From the NCBI GenBank assembly GCA_029378245.1, contig JARKIF010000065.1, positions 1 through 64,000 of the forward strand: a stretch of DNA of 64,000 bases, read 5' to 3'. The position numbers and the translations under genes are program-made. Shown one piece after another: positions 22,364-32,409 of this stretch. The stretch's first letter is position 1, and every line of letters begins with the position of its first letter. The notes under the pieces are model-generated. The model was not told where the DNA came from. It saw only the letters and a list, made by a program, of their open reading frames with translations, and searched no databases. The stretch is from Roridomyces roridus. Lineage: Eukaryota; Basidiomycota; Agaricomycetes; Agaricales; Mycenaceae.

Positions 22364-23887
22364 ATGTCGATGGATAAAACAAAATTTCCGTCGCCTTTTG
22401 GTGGCAGAGCATTGCATTTCAAGGCAGATGAACCCCATATGTTGGGGTGGTATTTAGACAATGTCGAGGAGCTTTGCACGGCGTACCATGCAAAGACAGA
22501 TGATGAAAAGAAATGGGTGGCGATCCGATATGCAGCCCCAGAACTTCAACGAGAATGGGTCAACTTGGAAAGATACAAGGATGGCACCTACGAAGAGTTC
22601 GTGAAGGAGTTGTACATGAATTATCCCGAAGCCAAGAAGGCTGAGAAGGGATCCGTCATGCTACTAGACAAAGTAGTAAGGAAGCAAGCCGCGGATAAAC
22701 TCCACTTGGGAGAAGTGACAGAGTATATGTCGTTCTTCAGGAGTTTCCGTGGGCAAGCGACCAAACTAGGGAATGTAGTATCCAATCGCGAGTTGGTGTC
22801 CAAAATTCTACCGTGTCTGAGTGCAGACTTCGAGCAAGCTCTGAAGGCCAGACTAAGGAACACGCCCATGGACCAACTACCCAGTATCAAAGCGGCTCTG
22901 GAAGGGCATGCGATTTTGGTGGAACGAGCCAAGGTGCAAGGAACTCCGCCACCGTTGCCTCTAGAGTTCGACAGACCCGCGGAGGACAGATACCTCTGGA
23001 CGGATGTACTCAAAATTGGTCAGGACTTGACTGAGGAAGAGTCGACCACGTTCTATGGCATCAGCAGTGGCTTTAGACCGTCGCGTCAGGAGAAAGAAAA
23101 AGACAAACGCACCCAGAACCAATTTCTAGGGGGACTCTATGACCCCGCGGAAGAAGGAGCAGGGCCAGCGACTCAGGGCGCAGATGGAAGTCTACGCACC
23201 GAGATGTTTGAAAAATTCCACGAGTTGGAAAAAGTCATGGCAGAAGCCGCCGACAAACAGAATGTCGAAGAGCATAAGCGCCATGTGGAGACCGCGGAGC
23301 TACTCAAGGGAATTGCCTCGGCCTTACAGCAGAGCACCCCGCAGCAGCCCCCACCCAGGCCAAACTGGGGACCGCCTCAGCAACAACAGAGGCAGTCACA
23401 AGGCAATTATGGTGGACAATCTTACGGGGCCGCCAGAGACGATAGGTGCTTCTATTGTCTTGGACCACATTACCAAGAAGACTGCGAGGTTAAACGCAAG
23501 CATTTGCTATTGGGAATGATTAGAGTTCAGGATAGGAAGATATTCCAGTACAACGGTCATAGTATTCCGTCAGAACCAAGGAACAAATCCAAAGCCCAGA
23601 AGGTCGAGGAGTTCTACATGAGTCGGAATGGGGGGAAGATGCCCCAGGAACCTCTGAAGCAAGCATACATGACAGAAGAGGAGCCGGACTATGATTCGCG
23701 TGGGGATGAAATCCTTACCTTACAAGTCGAAGCTCTGCAGTTGCGTCAGATGATCCAGTTGTACGAGATTCGACATGGATCGTTGAAGGATACCGGAGCT
23801 GGCGAGGAAGAGCCAGTACCAGAAGCGTCGCAGAACTTGCAAACCAGGGCCGCAGCTGGGCAAGCTAATGGTCAGGGTTTTCGGTAA
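22364..23887 (+). CDS. gypsy Gag
   Basis: The frame is 507 codons and intact (MSMDKTKFPSPFGGRALHFK). The middle is a Retrotrans_gag-type capsid region (W..Y..., EEFVKELYMNYPEA, FFRSFRGQATKLG). A nucleocapsid zinc knuckle CFYCLGPHYQEDC lies at residues 362-374, a C-x2-C-x3-H-x4-C variant common in fungal gypsy elements. A Gln/Pro-rich stretch comes before it and an acidic tail after it. Gag forms the particle and binds the RNA. A canonical slippery heptamer sits two codons before the stop, so a fraction of ribosomes should continue into pro. Confidence 0.93.
   Translation: MSMDKTKFPSPFGGRALHFKADEPHMLGWYLDNVEELCTAYHAKTDDEKKWVAIRYAAPELQREWVNLERYKDGTYEEFVKELYMNYPEAKKAEKGSVMLLDKVVRKQAADKLHLGEVTEYMSFFRSFRGQATKLGNVVSNRELVSKILPCLSADFEQALKARLRNTPMDQLPSIKAALEGHAILVERAKVQGTPPPLPLEFDRPAEDRYLWTDVLKIGQDLTEEESTTFYGISSGFRPSRQEKEKDKRTQNQFLGGLYDPAEEGAGPATQGADGSLRTEMFEKFHELEKVMAEAADKQNVEEHKRHVETAELLKGIASALQQSTPQQPPPRPNWGPPQQQQRQSQGNYGGQSYGAARDDRCFYCLGPHYQEDCEVKRKHLLLGMIRVQDRKIFQYNGHSIPSEPRNKSKAQKVEEFYMSRNGGKMPQEPLKQAYMTEEEPDYDSRGDEILTLQVEALQLRQMIQLYEIRHGSLKDTGAGEEEPVPEASQNLQTRAAAGQANGQGFR
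23875..23881 (+). promoter_or_regulatory. -1 ribosomal frameshift site, gag to pro
   Basis: The heptamer GGGTTTT lies in the gag frame as G GGT TTT, the X XXY YYZ form required for simultaneous -1 slippage. The gag stop TAA follows one codon later (23885-23887). The pro frame is in the -1 register and opens in the overlap, so slippage here gives Gag-Pro. The downstream stimulatory structure was not determined. Confidence 0.75.
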
Positions 23888-25224
23888 GTCCGAGGAAGGA
23901 TCTGCCGCGTGGCCCTCCGGGTAGACGCGACGTTCCCGAGGACGCCCAGAAACCGAAAAAGACGCCGGCCAAGAAGAAGACTGAGAAAATAGAAAAACCT
24001 AAAAAGATAGTGATGGATGCAGTTGTGGTGCCTCCTCGGAAGAGAGATCCGAAGCCCACGGTTGAAGAGGTCGAGGATGAAGACGGTCCTCCGCCCACCA
24101 GTACTCGAGCAGAAGAGTTGCCCTATCGGGATGTACCACCGGTAGTGGATGCTAAGAGAGAGCCAGCCCTTCCGCGAAAACCGAACCCACAGAAGACTGA
24201 GATGCCGAAGGCGACCTCCAATGACACGGAGCGGGCGTACAAGGTAACCTCGGAAGTCGATGATGGAGCAGCGGTCAAAGCATTGAAGAAAAGGATCTTA
24301 GATATGGAAATTCCAGTGACAATCCGGCATCTAATGGCAGCCAGCAACCCTCTGCAGAAAGAAATGAATAAGGTCACGGCCAAACGTCGGCGACCTATCT
24401 TCCAAGCCCTCCAAGGCTCTGAGTCATCCAACTTTGTAGTAAGAGTGGTAGACAGGGAAACTGGAGAGGTGGTGGTAGAAAGCGAGCTGGACGCCGAGGA
24501 ATCTCAGAGCGAGACAGGGTCCGAGACCCAGTCCGAGGAGTCATCCGCGGAGGTCCAGGGAGATCAGGTTCCGGAAGGGGCGGTGCACATTGACGATTTA
24601 CCATTCGATCAGTATGTATTCGTAACCACGGAAGCAAGCGGGGCTGTACCAGAAGGATCCATCGTAATTGAGGATGCTTTTGTACAGTATCACGATAGCT
24701 TAGGCTCAGGGAAATCAGGAAAGGATATCTACGTTGGCACGTCTTCCGCAGCATTGCGAAGTCTGTATCCGTTGATTAATGGCATTGGGACTGTCGAAAC
24801 ACTACTAGATGGTGGTTCGCAGATATGTTCGATAACCGAGGCAGAGGCCATTCATTTTGGGCTCGCGTGGGATACTTCCGCGACCGTGTTGATGCAAGGA
24901 TCCACGGGCAAGGTTGAGAGAACGATGGGGCTAGCACGAAATGTAGCTTTCACGTTCCCAGGTATCACTGTGTTCCTACAGATCCATGTGCTCAGGACAG
25001 CGCCCTACAAAGCGCTCCTGGGTAGACCTTTCGAAATCGTTACCAGTGCTGTGATTCAAAACAAACCGGATGGAACTCAGACAATAACCATGACGGATCC
25101 TGTGACACAACGTACAATGACCATTCCTACCAGCGAACGTGGCAAACAGCGCGTAGTTGGGAAAGCAGAGAAAGAGCACCCGGTATTATCAGCCGACAGC
25201 GAGTCGCCTAAAAGAAATTTTTAA
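23882..25224 (+). CDS. gypsy Pro (aspartic protease)
   Basis: The frame is in the -1 register relative to gag and is most likely entered by frameshifting, so no start codon is needed; the first Met codon in frame is at 24013. The first part is basic (KKTPAKKKTEKIEKPKK) and acidic linker sequence. The retropepsin domain follows: ETLLDGGSQICSITEAEA has the catalytic Asp at about residue 267 counted from 24010, in the fungal DGGS variant of DTG/DSG, and ALLGRPF is the second conserved box. It processes Gag and Pol. It ends AGA AAT TTT TAA, a second slippery site. Confidence 0.88.
25215..25221 (+). promoter_or_regulatory. -1 ribosomal frameshift site, pro to pol
   Basis: The heptamer AAATTTT lies in the pro frame as A AAT TTT, immediately before the TAA at 25222-25224. 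The pol frame is in the -1 register and opens just upstream (after a TAA at 25206-25208), leaving a 16-nt overlap that contains the heptamer. Slippage would give Gag-Pro-Pol. Confidence 0.75.
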
Positions 25225-25226
25225 GT

Positions 25227-28200
25227 TTGTTCGAGGAACTCGAGGATGGGGGAGAACTCATGACTTCTTGGGATTACGATGAGCGTGGACAACTGATATG
25301 TACGGGGTATGCAAAACCCAAGGACAAAGTTGCTACTGAGGAGGATATCACACAAGCGTATCTATGTGCCTCGAGACAGGTAGTGGACGATGACGAAGCA
25401 GCAGCTGAGCTGCTGGATCAGTACCTAGGTTTTAGTAAGACTGAGGAAGGGATGGAAGTGTTTACCTTCAAAGAAGCAGGCGAGACTGGCGTAGCCCAGA
25501 AACGCAACCGTCAGAAGCGTCGGATCAGATGCGGGAAGAATACCCGAAAGATGACGTTGATGCAACTCGGCGGGGAAACTGAGCGATCAGCGCCAAAGTC
25601 AATTAGGAAGATGTTTCGCAAGAAAGTGCCTACCATACCCGAGATATTGAGGGATTGTACAGAGGAGGTAGCTAACTTCCTCGGGAAAAAGTACAAGAAA
25701 GTCGCGGACAAGGTCACGCCGATACTGGCCACCTTGCCCGAGAAATATCGGATCGAGAGGAAGATCACGGGTGACCCCTTGCAGGACATGCCAACTCTAA
25801 ACCCGAATCCACCTGAATTCGAGGCAGTGGGAAGGTATACTGAGGAGCGCCGTGATATGGTTGATGCAATACATGATGATGGACTCTTAGAAACCGAGGA
25901 GCGCAAATTGATGCACCATTTTATGATGCAGCATGAGAAGAGCTTCGCCTGGGAAGAAAATGAGAGGGGGAGATTGAAACACGAGTTCTTTCCCCCCGTG
26001 GAAATTCCGGTTGCAGAACATACCCCGTGGGTGTGTTCGCAGATTCCGATTCCGCCTGGTCATTATGAAGAATTTTGCAAGAACATCAAGGCGAAGATTG
26101 ATGCAGGTGTGTACGAGCCTTCGAACTCCTCGTATCGCACTCCGATCTTTGCGGTAATCAAGAAAGATGGCAAGTCACTACGGATTGTGCACTCCTTGGA
26201 GAGGTTGAACGAAGTTACCATCCAGCATTCCGGAGTCACACCAGGTACAGAGGCCATCGCAGAGCAATTTGCAGGACGCGCTTGTGGAGGAGCATTAGAT
26301 ATGTTCGTAGGATATGACAATCGAGACCTCGCAGAAGGTTCGCGGGACTATACAACGTTTCAGACTCCCTTTGGGGCCATGAGATTAGTGAAGCTACCCA
26401 TGGGTTGGACCAATTCGGTTCCCATTTTCCATGATGATGTTACCTATATTCTCAGAGATGAAGTCCCCCATGTCACCATTCCCTACATTGATGATGTACC
26501 TATCCGCGGACCTAAGACTCAATACGAGACTAAGGACGGAGACTATGAGCGCATAGCCGAAAACAAAGGCATCAGACGATTCGTGTGGGAACACTTTCAA
26601 AATTTGAACAGGGTTGTTGCTAGAATGATCTATGCTGGAGGAACATTTTCGGGAAAGAAAGCAGTACTTTGCAAAGGCACATTTGAAGTTGTTGGTCATA
26701 TGTGTACTTATGAGGGCAGGATCGCGGATCCTAAACGGATTGATGTCATCATGAAGTGGGGAAAATTGGCAAACTTTACACAAGTCAAGTCATACCTCGG
26801 TACAGTTGGCGTCCTCCGGTCCTACATAAAGGACTTTGCGAAAATCCTAGGTCCAATAAATGACCTAACGAAGAAGGAAATACCCTTTGAATGGGGTGAA
26901 GCCCACGATAAGGCACAAGCAGATGTTCGAGAAGCGCTCAAAGATTGTAAGGCACTCAAGCCTCTGGATTACGAGCTGGATTCGGACATAGTATTGCAAG
27001 TGGACATGTCTTGGAGGGCGGTAGGGTTGATTATCTATCAGGTAGACCCCGAGGACCCGACCAAGAGGTGGTACGCGAGGTTCGCGTCAATTACACTAAC
27101 GGAGAGGGAAGCCAATTACTCACAGCCAAAGCGCGAATTGTTCGGGCTCATGAGGGCCCTGGATGCAATGTCGTATTGGTTGCTGGGATGTAGGCGGCTG
27201 GTAGTTGAGACAGATGCCTTGTACATCCGTGGAATGTTGAAGAATCCTGGAATGGGACCAAATGCGACTATTAACCGGTGGATTGAGAAGATTCTCATGT
27301 TCCATTTTAAGTTGAAGCACGTACCTGGTGCGACTTTCGCGCCGGATGGTCTGTCAAGAAGGGATCCGCATCCCGGGGATGAAGTCTTTAAGAATCCAGA
27401 GGATGGTTTCGATGACAATGATCCACCTGAGGACCATGAGGAGATTGATCCAAATGGGCCGCAACCGCTGGAATTCGAGGAATTTAAAGACAAGATAGAT
27501 ACAAGGGGCGGCTATTTACAGACGACTGAGTGCGCGGGGAGCCCCGCGGACTTCGAGACTGACTGGGCTTGGGCCAGATCTTTGGAGGAGCAAGTCAGGA
27601 CTTCTGTAAAGAGAGCGTATGAGAAAGAAGGGGAACCTGTACCACAGTTTGTGCAGGCCGCGGAACCGCTAATTCCAGACTTGGAGTTGAAATGGGATCC
27701 GGACAAGCGGGAGCCGTATGACGAGAGTCGGCGCTCTAACTTGGCTAAGATGCAGGATAACAGACTGGCCGGTTTAAGGACTTGGCTGGAAAATCCACTG
27801 AAAAGGCCGAAGAGTGTTCAGAAGAAAGATTACAGACACTTCGTTCGGTGGGCCTCACATTTCTTTTTGAAAGAGGGGAGGATGTATCGAAAAGGAATCG
27901 GTACAGCACACCAATTGGTGGTAGATAAAGAGCACAGGATGTACATGATGCGTGCAGCACACGATAGTCTAGGACATCGAGGATTTTGGGCAACCAAAGA
28001 ATTGATCAGCCTACGATTCTGGTGGCCGGAGTTGGATAGGGATGTCAGTTGGTATATTAAAACGTGCCATAGCTGTCAAGTACGGCAAACGACACTCTTG
28101 AAAATCCCGCCTGTCATCACGCACACGCCGAGTCTGTTTCAGCAAGTTCACATTGACGTGATGAAAATGGGAGCAACTTCGAATGGATATTCAATGGTTG

Positions 28201-29303
28201 TAGATTCACTATCGAGTTGGTTGGAAGCACGACCAATTAAGAACGAGAATGCTGAGACGCTTGGGATGTTCATTCTGGAGGATATTATCTGCAGATGGGG
28301 CTGTCCGCGGGTGATCATAACAGATAATGCGGGCGCATTCAGAAAGGCTTTAGCGTGGTTGGAAAAGAAATATGGCATTATTGGAATCAATATATCGCCT
28401 TACAACTCGCAAGGTAACGGCAAAATCGAGCAGGGGCACTTCCCGCATCGACAGTCGCTAACCAAAGCTACGGGTGGAAACCCGGGGAAGTGGTTCTACT
28501 TCTTCCATCAGGTGTTGTGGGCAGACAGGATTACCATTAGGAAAGGCAAGGGGTGTTCTCCCTTCTTCCTAGTCACCGGAGCGCATCCGATCCTACCTTT
28601 GGATTTGGAGGAAGCGACCTGGTTGGTAGAACTGCCTGGCAGGGTTTTGACCAACTCAGAATTAGTGGGATTCCGGGCACAGGCCTTGGCCAAGCATCAT
28701 CAGCATGTAGAAGCCATGAGGTCGCGCGTCACCCATGAGAAAAGGATGGCATTACGGAAGTACGAGAGGTACTTCGAGAACACCATCCAACAGTACGATT
28801 TCCAACCAGGAGAGTTGGTGCTGGTCAGACATACCAGTGTAGAAAAGAGTTTGAATTCAAAAATGGAGAACCGATACCTAGGACCTATGATAGTGGTTCG
28901 ACGAACCAAAGGAGGAGCGTACTTGGTCGCGGAAATGAACGGTGCAATGTTCCAAGACAAAATTGGAGCGTTTAGGGTTATCCCTTATTTTGCACGACAA
29001 TCTATTCCGTTACCAGAGAACATCCATAGGGTCATCGACATCTCGAAGGAAACTCTGGAGAAGCTAGCAAACGACGAGGAATCTGTGGAGCCGAAAACGA
29101 AGAAATCTAAGGTGTACCAAGGAAAGGACATTCAATTCAAGGATGTTCGCCTGCGGGTAACTTCAGAAGACTTTGAAGAGCCAGAGACTGAAGGCGAAGA
29201 GCAGTCCGAGGACTCCTCCGCGGAAGATTCGAACGATGATGCAGCAGACAGGATTCGCAAGTCCAAACCTTTATCGAAATTGGTAGACAAACTACGGACA
29301 TGA
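25227..29303 (+). CDS. gypsy Pol (reverse transcriptase, RNase H, integrase)
   Basis: The frame is 1358 codons and unbroken; no ATG is needed if it is entered by frameshift. The reverse transcriptase has YRTPIFAVIKKDGKSLRIV, FQTPFGAMRLVKLPMGWTNS and the catalytic YIDD at residues 420-423. RNase H has LQVDMSWRAVGLIIYQ, SQPKRELFG and VETDAL. The integrase zinc finger is H912, H917, C947, C950; the integrase triad is D977, D1033, E1068 (34 residues between the last two). A GPY/F-like module follows (YLGPMIVVRRTKGGAYLVAE). There is no chromodomain; the tail is acidic. Everything needed for copying and insertion appears intact. Confidence 0.93.
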   Translation: MFEELEDGGELMTSWDYDERGQLICTGYAKPKDKVATEEDITQAYLCASRQVVDDDEAAAELLDQYLGFSKTEEGMEVFTFKEAGETGVAQKRNRQKRRIRCGKNTRKMTLMQLGGETERSAPKSIRKMFRKKVPTIPEILRDCTEEVANFLGKKYKKVADKVTPILATLPEKYRIERKITGDPLQDMPTLNPNPPEFEAVGRYTEERRDMVDAIHDDGLLETEERKLMHHFMMQHEKSFAWEENERGRLKHEFFPPVEIPVAEHTPWVCSQIPIPPGHYEEFCKNIKAKIDAGVYEPSNSSYRTPIFAVIKKDGKSLRIVHSLERLNEVTIQHSGVTPGTEAIAEQFAGRACGGALDMFVGYDNRDLAEGSRDYTTFQTPFGAMRLVKLPMGWTNSVPIFHDDVTYILRDEVPHVTIPYIDDVPIRGPKTQYETKDGDYERIAENKGIRRFVWEHFQNLNRVVARMIYAGGTFSGKKAVLCKGTFEVVGHMCTYEGRIADPKRIDVIMKWGKLANFTQVKSYLGTVGVLRSYIKDFAKILGPINDLTKKEIPFEWGEAHDKAQADVREALKDCKALKPLDYELDSDIVLQVDMSWRAVGLIIYQVDPEDPTKRWYARFASITLTEREANYSQPKRELFGLMRALDAMSYWLLGCRRLVVETDALYIRGMLKNPGMGPNATINRWIEKILMFHFKLKHVPGATFAPDGLSRRDPHPGDEVFKNPEDGFDDNDPPEDHEEIDPNGPQPLEFEEFKDKIDTRGGYLQTTECAGSPADFETDWAWARSLEEQVRTSVKRAYEKEGEPVPQFVQAAEPLIPDLELKWDPDKREPYDESRRSNLAKMQDNRLAGLRTWLENPLKRPKSVQKKDYRHFVRWASHFFLKEGRMYRKGIGTAHQLVVDKEHRMYMMRAAHDSLGHRGFWATKELISLRFWWPELDRDVSWYIKTCHSCQVRQTTLLKIPPVITHTPSLFQQVHIDVMKMGATSNGYSMVVDSLSSWLEARPIKNENAETLGMFILEDIICRWGCPRVIITDNAGAFRKALAWLEKKYGIIGINISPYNSQGNGKIEQGHFPHRQSLTKATGGNPGKWFYFFHQVLWADRITIRKGKGCSPFFLVTGAHPILPLDLEEATWLVELPGRVLTNSELVGFRAQALAKHHQHVEAMRSRVTHEKRMALRKYERYFENTIQQYDFQPGELVLVRHTSVEKSLNSKMENRYLGPMIVVRRTKGGAYLVAEMNGAMFQDKIGAFRVIPYFARQSIPLPENIHRVIDISKETLEKLANDEESVEPKTKKSKVYQGKDIQFKDVRLRVTSEDFEEPETEGEEQSEDSSAEDSNDDAADRIRKSKPLSKLVDKLRT

Positions 29304-29327
29304 ACGGCGAAGCTATAAAAGCATACT

Positions 29328-29986
29328 CTAAGGCGTACGAACAGGGCGCGCAGTCGCGGTGAAAGTCAAGGTACCGGACTGGCGAATAGCAAAGAGGGCG
29401 TTGAGGCTGTCAGGGTGGCCGCGCTCAATAAGAACCTTGAGGGCGAGGTGCTCGACGTCCGGGTGGAAGTAAGGGTCGTTTTCGTGTTGCATAAGCCAAG
29501 TGAGGATCGCAGAGATCGACATGCGCTCGAAGGTGGACTTGATCTCACGACGAGTACGGTTGTGATACGACTCGCGAAGGATCTCGAACGCGCGAGGCAC
29601 GAAGGGAAGGAGCTGCGAGTACGGCACGGGCTTGCGATGAAAAGGAACCGCTGAAGAAAGTGGCGAATGAGTAAAAGCATTGAGGGAGGCGAAAGTAGAC
29701 GCACCCTGCTCGTCGCAAATTGGGCTCCGGCGGAACGACAGGAACTCGTTCATCTCCGTAAACTCGCAAGGGCAGAAGCGATAGGTGCACCGACGACAAG
29801 CACGCCCCCAGGACACGAAGATACAAGGCAGGCACAACTCTTGGCAAGGACCGCACATGGTTCCTCCGGGAGGCTAAGGAAAGGCAGTTTAGACGAAGTG
29901 TTGGGATCAGGGCTAAGATGGGAACATACCCGGAGGTCCTCCAGCATTTGGATGGTCTGAACTTCGCGAAGGTTGCGACGAGGCAT
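29328..29986 (-). CDS. antisense gene C: small Cys-rich protein, three exons
   Basis: Exons are 29986-29930, 29873-29705 and 29650-29328 (182 codons plus stop; phases 0 and 1 agree). Exon 2 encodes a cluster CGPCQELCLPCIFVSWGRAC followed by RRC and further Cys residues, probably zinc-binding. It is followed by NEFLSFRRSP and a helical C-terminal domain (LLPFVPRAFEILRESYHNR). It is a clear paralogue of gene D just upstream: first exons have equal length (57 nt), intron positions and phases match, and SWGRACxxC and SFRxSP are shared. The function is unknown. It lies inside the gypsy element, convergent with pol; the stop codons are 25 bp apart. Confidence 0.72.
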
Positions 29987-30149
29987 GTCGCTGGGAAAGT
30001 AGACAGAGAAATCGGTCAGTTCGAGGGGGTCTTTTATAGCAAATAGAGACCTCGCGGAAGTGATCGAGGGTGATACAGCGATCGGAAACTGAAGATTTTC
30101 GAGGACCAAGATAGCAGCGGCCGCATGTTTTTAGAAAGGGCAATTACGT

Positions 30150-30811
30150 CTACTCCATTACATGAAGGCTACTATTTTGGGTTGCGGCTCGGCTGAGTAA
30201 AATCCGAGCCTGGATAATCTGCATGGTGTCATGGACCGTCTCGGGATAGCATAATTCCGTCAGACGACACAGCGCCAAGTCCAGGAAAGCTTGGGGCGGA
30301 GGTCCGGCACCGTAAATAGCGACAGTCCAGTCGATCAGAAGGTCGAGGCTCAGTTCGCGGAGGTTGAGATCCAGCATATACAACGGCCAGAGATAGTATT
30401 GAGTATGGAGGATCGCAAAGACCTCGGGAACATGAGGAAAAAGGAAAGCGGTTGGCACGGAATCAAGGAGCGCAGGTTCTAGAAAAACTTTGAGTGCCAT
30501 CCAAGAGTACAGAAAACAAGTAGCGCACCCGGAAGTTGGAAATGAGGGGAGTGACGAAAGCTGTTCCACTCGTCCAAGCTTTTGTACTTGCAGTCGGCGT
30601 AATAATGGCCTTCGCAAGCCACGCACGCACGACCCCAGGAAAGGAACGAACAAGTTTTGTTGGCGGCGGAGCATCGTTGACAGCAGTCGCCGGGTGATGG
30701 CTATGATAGGCGGAAGTTCAACCGTGAGAAGACAGGTCCGCGAAGCGCACTTACCAGCACCTTGGAGAGGATAACTGCGGCGAGCAGTTGCTCGCGGGTG
30801 AGTATGCTCAT
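30150..30811 (-). CDS. antisense gene D: small Cys-rich protein, paralogue of C
   Basis: Exons are 30811-30755, 30700-30529 and 30478-30150 (185 codons plus stop). Exon 1 is MSILTREQLLAAVILSKVL. Exon 2 holds CCQRCSAANKTCSFLSWGRA followed by CVAC, a likely zinc-binding cluster, then DEWNSFRHSP. Exon 3 is helical (FPHVPEVFAILHTQYYLW), aligning with gene C. The ATG overlaps the stop of gene B (ATGA overlap). Alternatively, a good donor GTACGT near 30893 in gene B could splice in phase to exon 2 here, making B and D one gene with a C-terminal zinc cluster, as in gene A. Confidence 0.7.
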
Positions 30812-32409
30812 GAGAAAGCATGGACGGACGTCGGGCTTTTTATGGTCCACGCGATAAGTCCATGTGGCGATTTTGAAACTTCCGCGGAACGTACAGAAGG
30901 GGGTGGCTCGATTTCACCCTTGGCAAGGCGCTCGAACTGAAGCTCGTGCCACTGACGGTCCTCGGCGACTTTCAGGTCGGCCTGGAGTCGGTCGATACGA
31001 CGAAGATGAACGTCGAGACGGATAGCGCTATACTCAAGATCTTTCTTGATCTCGAGGGGAGAGCGGTCGGAGGACGCCGGGGGAGGGTTCTCAGCGATAA
31101 AGGCACGAGCCTTGTCCGCGACGTTGGCAGGCGGATCAACGAAGGCGTCTGAGGAACAGAAGACGTCGTGAGTTTTACGCTGCAGAAAGAAAATATAAGG
31201 ACACACCAATAGCGGCCTCGTCATCAGAGATGTTCGCATAGATAGAGCTGGTACGCTGGCGCTTGCGGGGTGGAAAGTCCTTGAGAGACGGCTCGGGCTT
31301 GGTATACTGAACGACCTTGAGGTACGCCGGAGAGTCGCGGTTCAGAAAACGAATACATTCGTAAGGAAGACGTACCGTCTCAGGACGCTTTCCCTCGGAG
31401 GTGTTCTTGGACTAGAAAATTGGCCAAATCAGATCGTAGGACGTTATCTATAGTGAAGGGGACGCACCTTCACGAGAACAGAAACGTTGGAACCAGAGTC
31501 AACAATGGTGGGGACCCGGGCGACGGCGCCTTTGTGGAAGTGGAGGCCCGCGAGCTTGGAGGGAGCGCCAGCAGCACCATCGTCGTCGACATCCATCTTG
31601 AGGAGATGGGCGAACTCGTGAGAGAGGATAAGCACGACTGGAGGAAGAGACGCACCGAGTTAGCGTCGACAGCGGGAGCTGGGATAATGGACACACCATC
31701 CTCGTCATCCTCTCCATCCTCGACAGTAGGTGCAGAATTGACCTGGGAAATTGAGGGCGGATATAAGAAGGAAGAATGGACAGGCAGAGGATTGCGACGG
31801 ACCTTTTTCTTGGGAAGTTTCCGACCAGTAGTGGCAGCACGCTTGGTTTTGCGATCGTCGGCGTCCTTCTTGCGAATTTGGGCATCCTTGCGCTGGGCTT
31901 GATAATATTGGAGGGCGAGGGCGCATTCCTTCATGGCAGCAGCAGGAGGCTCGAAACCGCACTCCTTCTTGGCTTCGAGGGCGTCATCGCGGACGTGGAA
32001 AAGCGCTTCCTTGGCAGGGGTCATCTCGACCAAGTGAAGGGCTTCTTTGAACGCGTAGAGGTGACCCTGGGAATGAGTTAGCAAAGGCGTCGGGCAATAT
32101 AAAATATAGCAGACGCACTCCGAGATTCACTGCCTGAGCAAGTAAGGTCTTGCGGGTGGGGACAAGAACGGTCATCGTTTTGTCGATGGAGCGATAGGCG
32201 GCAACGGCTTCAACGAGTTGAGCGCCGGCCTTCATGGCGGCAGAGTCGGGAGAAAGAGGCTCGGGTGCCATGAGAAGTAGAGAGCGGAATGGGTTGCCTA
32301 GGACCAATTGAGTGCCGTTTATATATTGCACGGTGGTGAAATTGGTGAAGTGCGGGTAACGGTCGAAAAAGGAACGGTCTGTAACGTCGAAATGTTGGTA
32401 TCCGTTCAT
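30808..32409 (-). CDS. antisense gene B: five-exon accessory protein
   Basis: Exons are 32409-32119, 32066-31697, 31637-31468, 31411-31207 and 31148-30808 (458 codons plus stop; all phases close). The N-terminus contains LLLMAPEPLSPDSAAMKAGA, which aligns with gene A's start region. The middle is Lys/Arg-rich (KKDADDRKTKRAATTGRKLP), likely nuclear or nucleic-acid binding. Exon 3 contains SHEFAHLLKMD and IVDSGSNVSV. Exon 5 is a coiled-coil-like segment (RLDVHLRRIDRLQADLKVAE). I do not recognise the family. It lies in the antisense block of the gypsy element. The 3' end may instead splice into gene D. Confidence 0.65.

Noticed and set aside
25511..28960. Many 60-130 codon antisense frames within gypsy pol
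   Set aside because: They lie opposite an intact pol frame, lack intron signals and have no recognisable sequence; unlike the block after pol they are shadows.
31557..31640. HEFAH as evidence of a metalloprotease
   Set aside because: No third zinc ligand or family context; reported only as a low-score observation.
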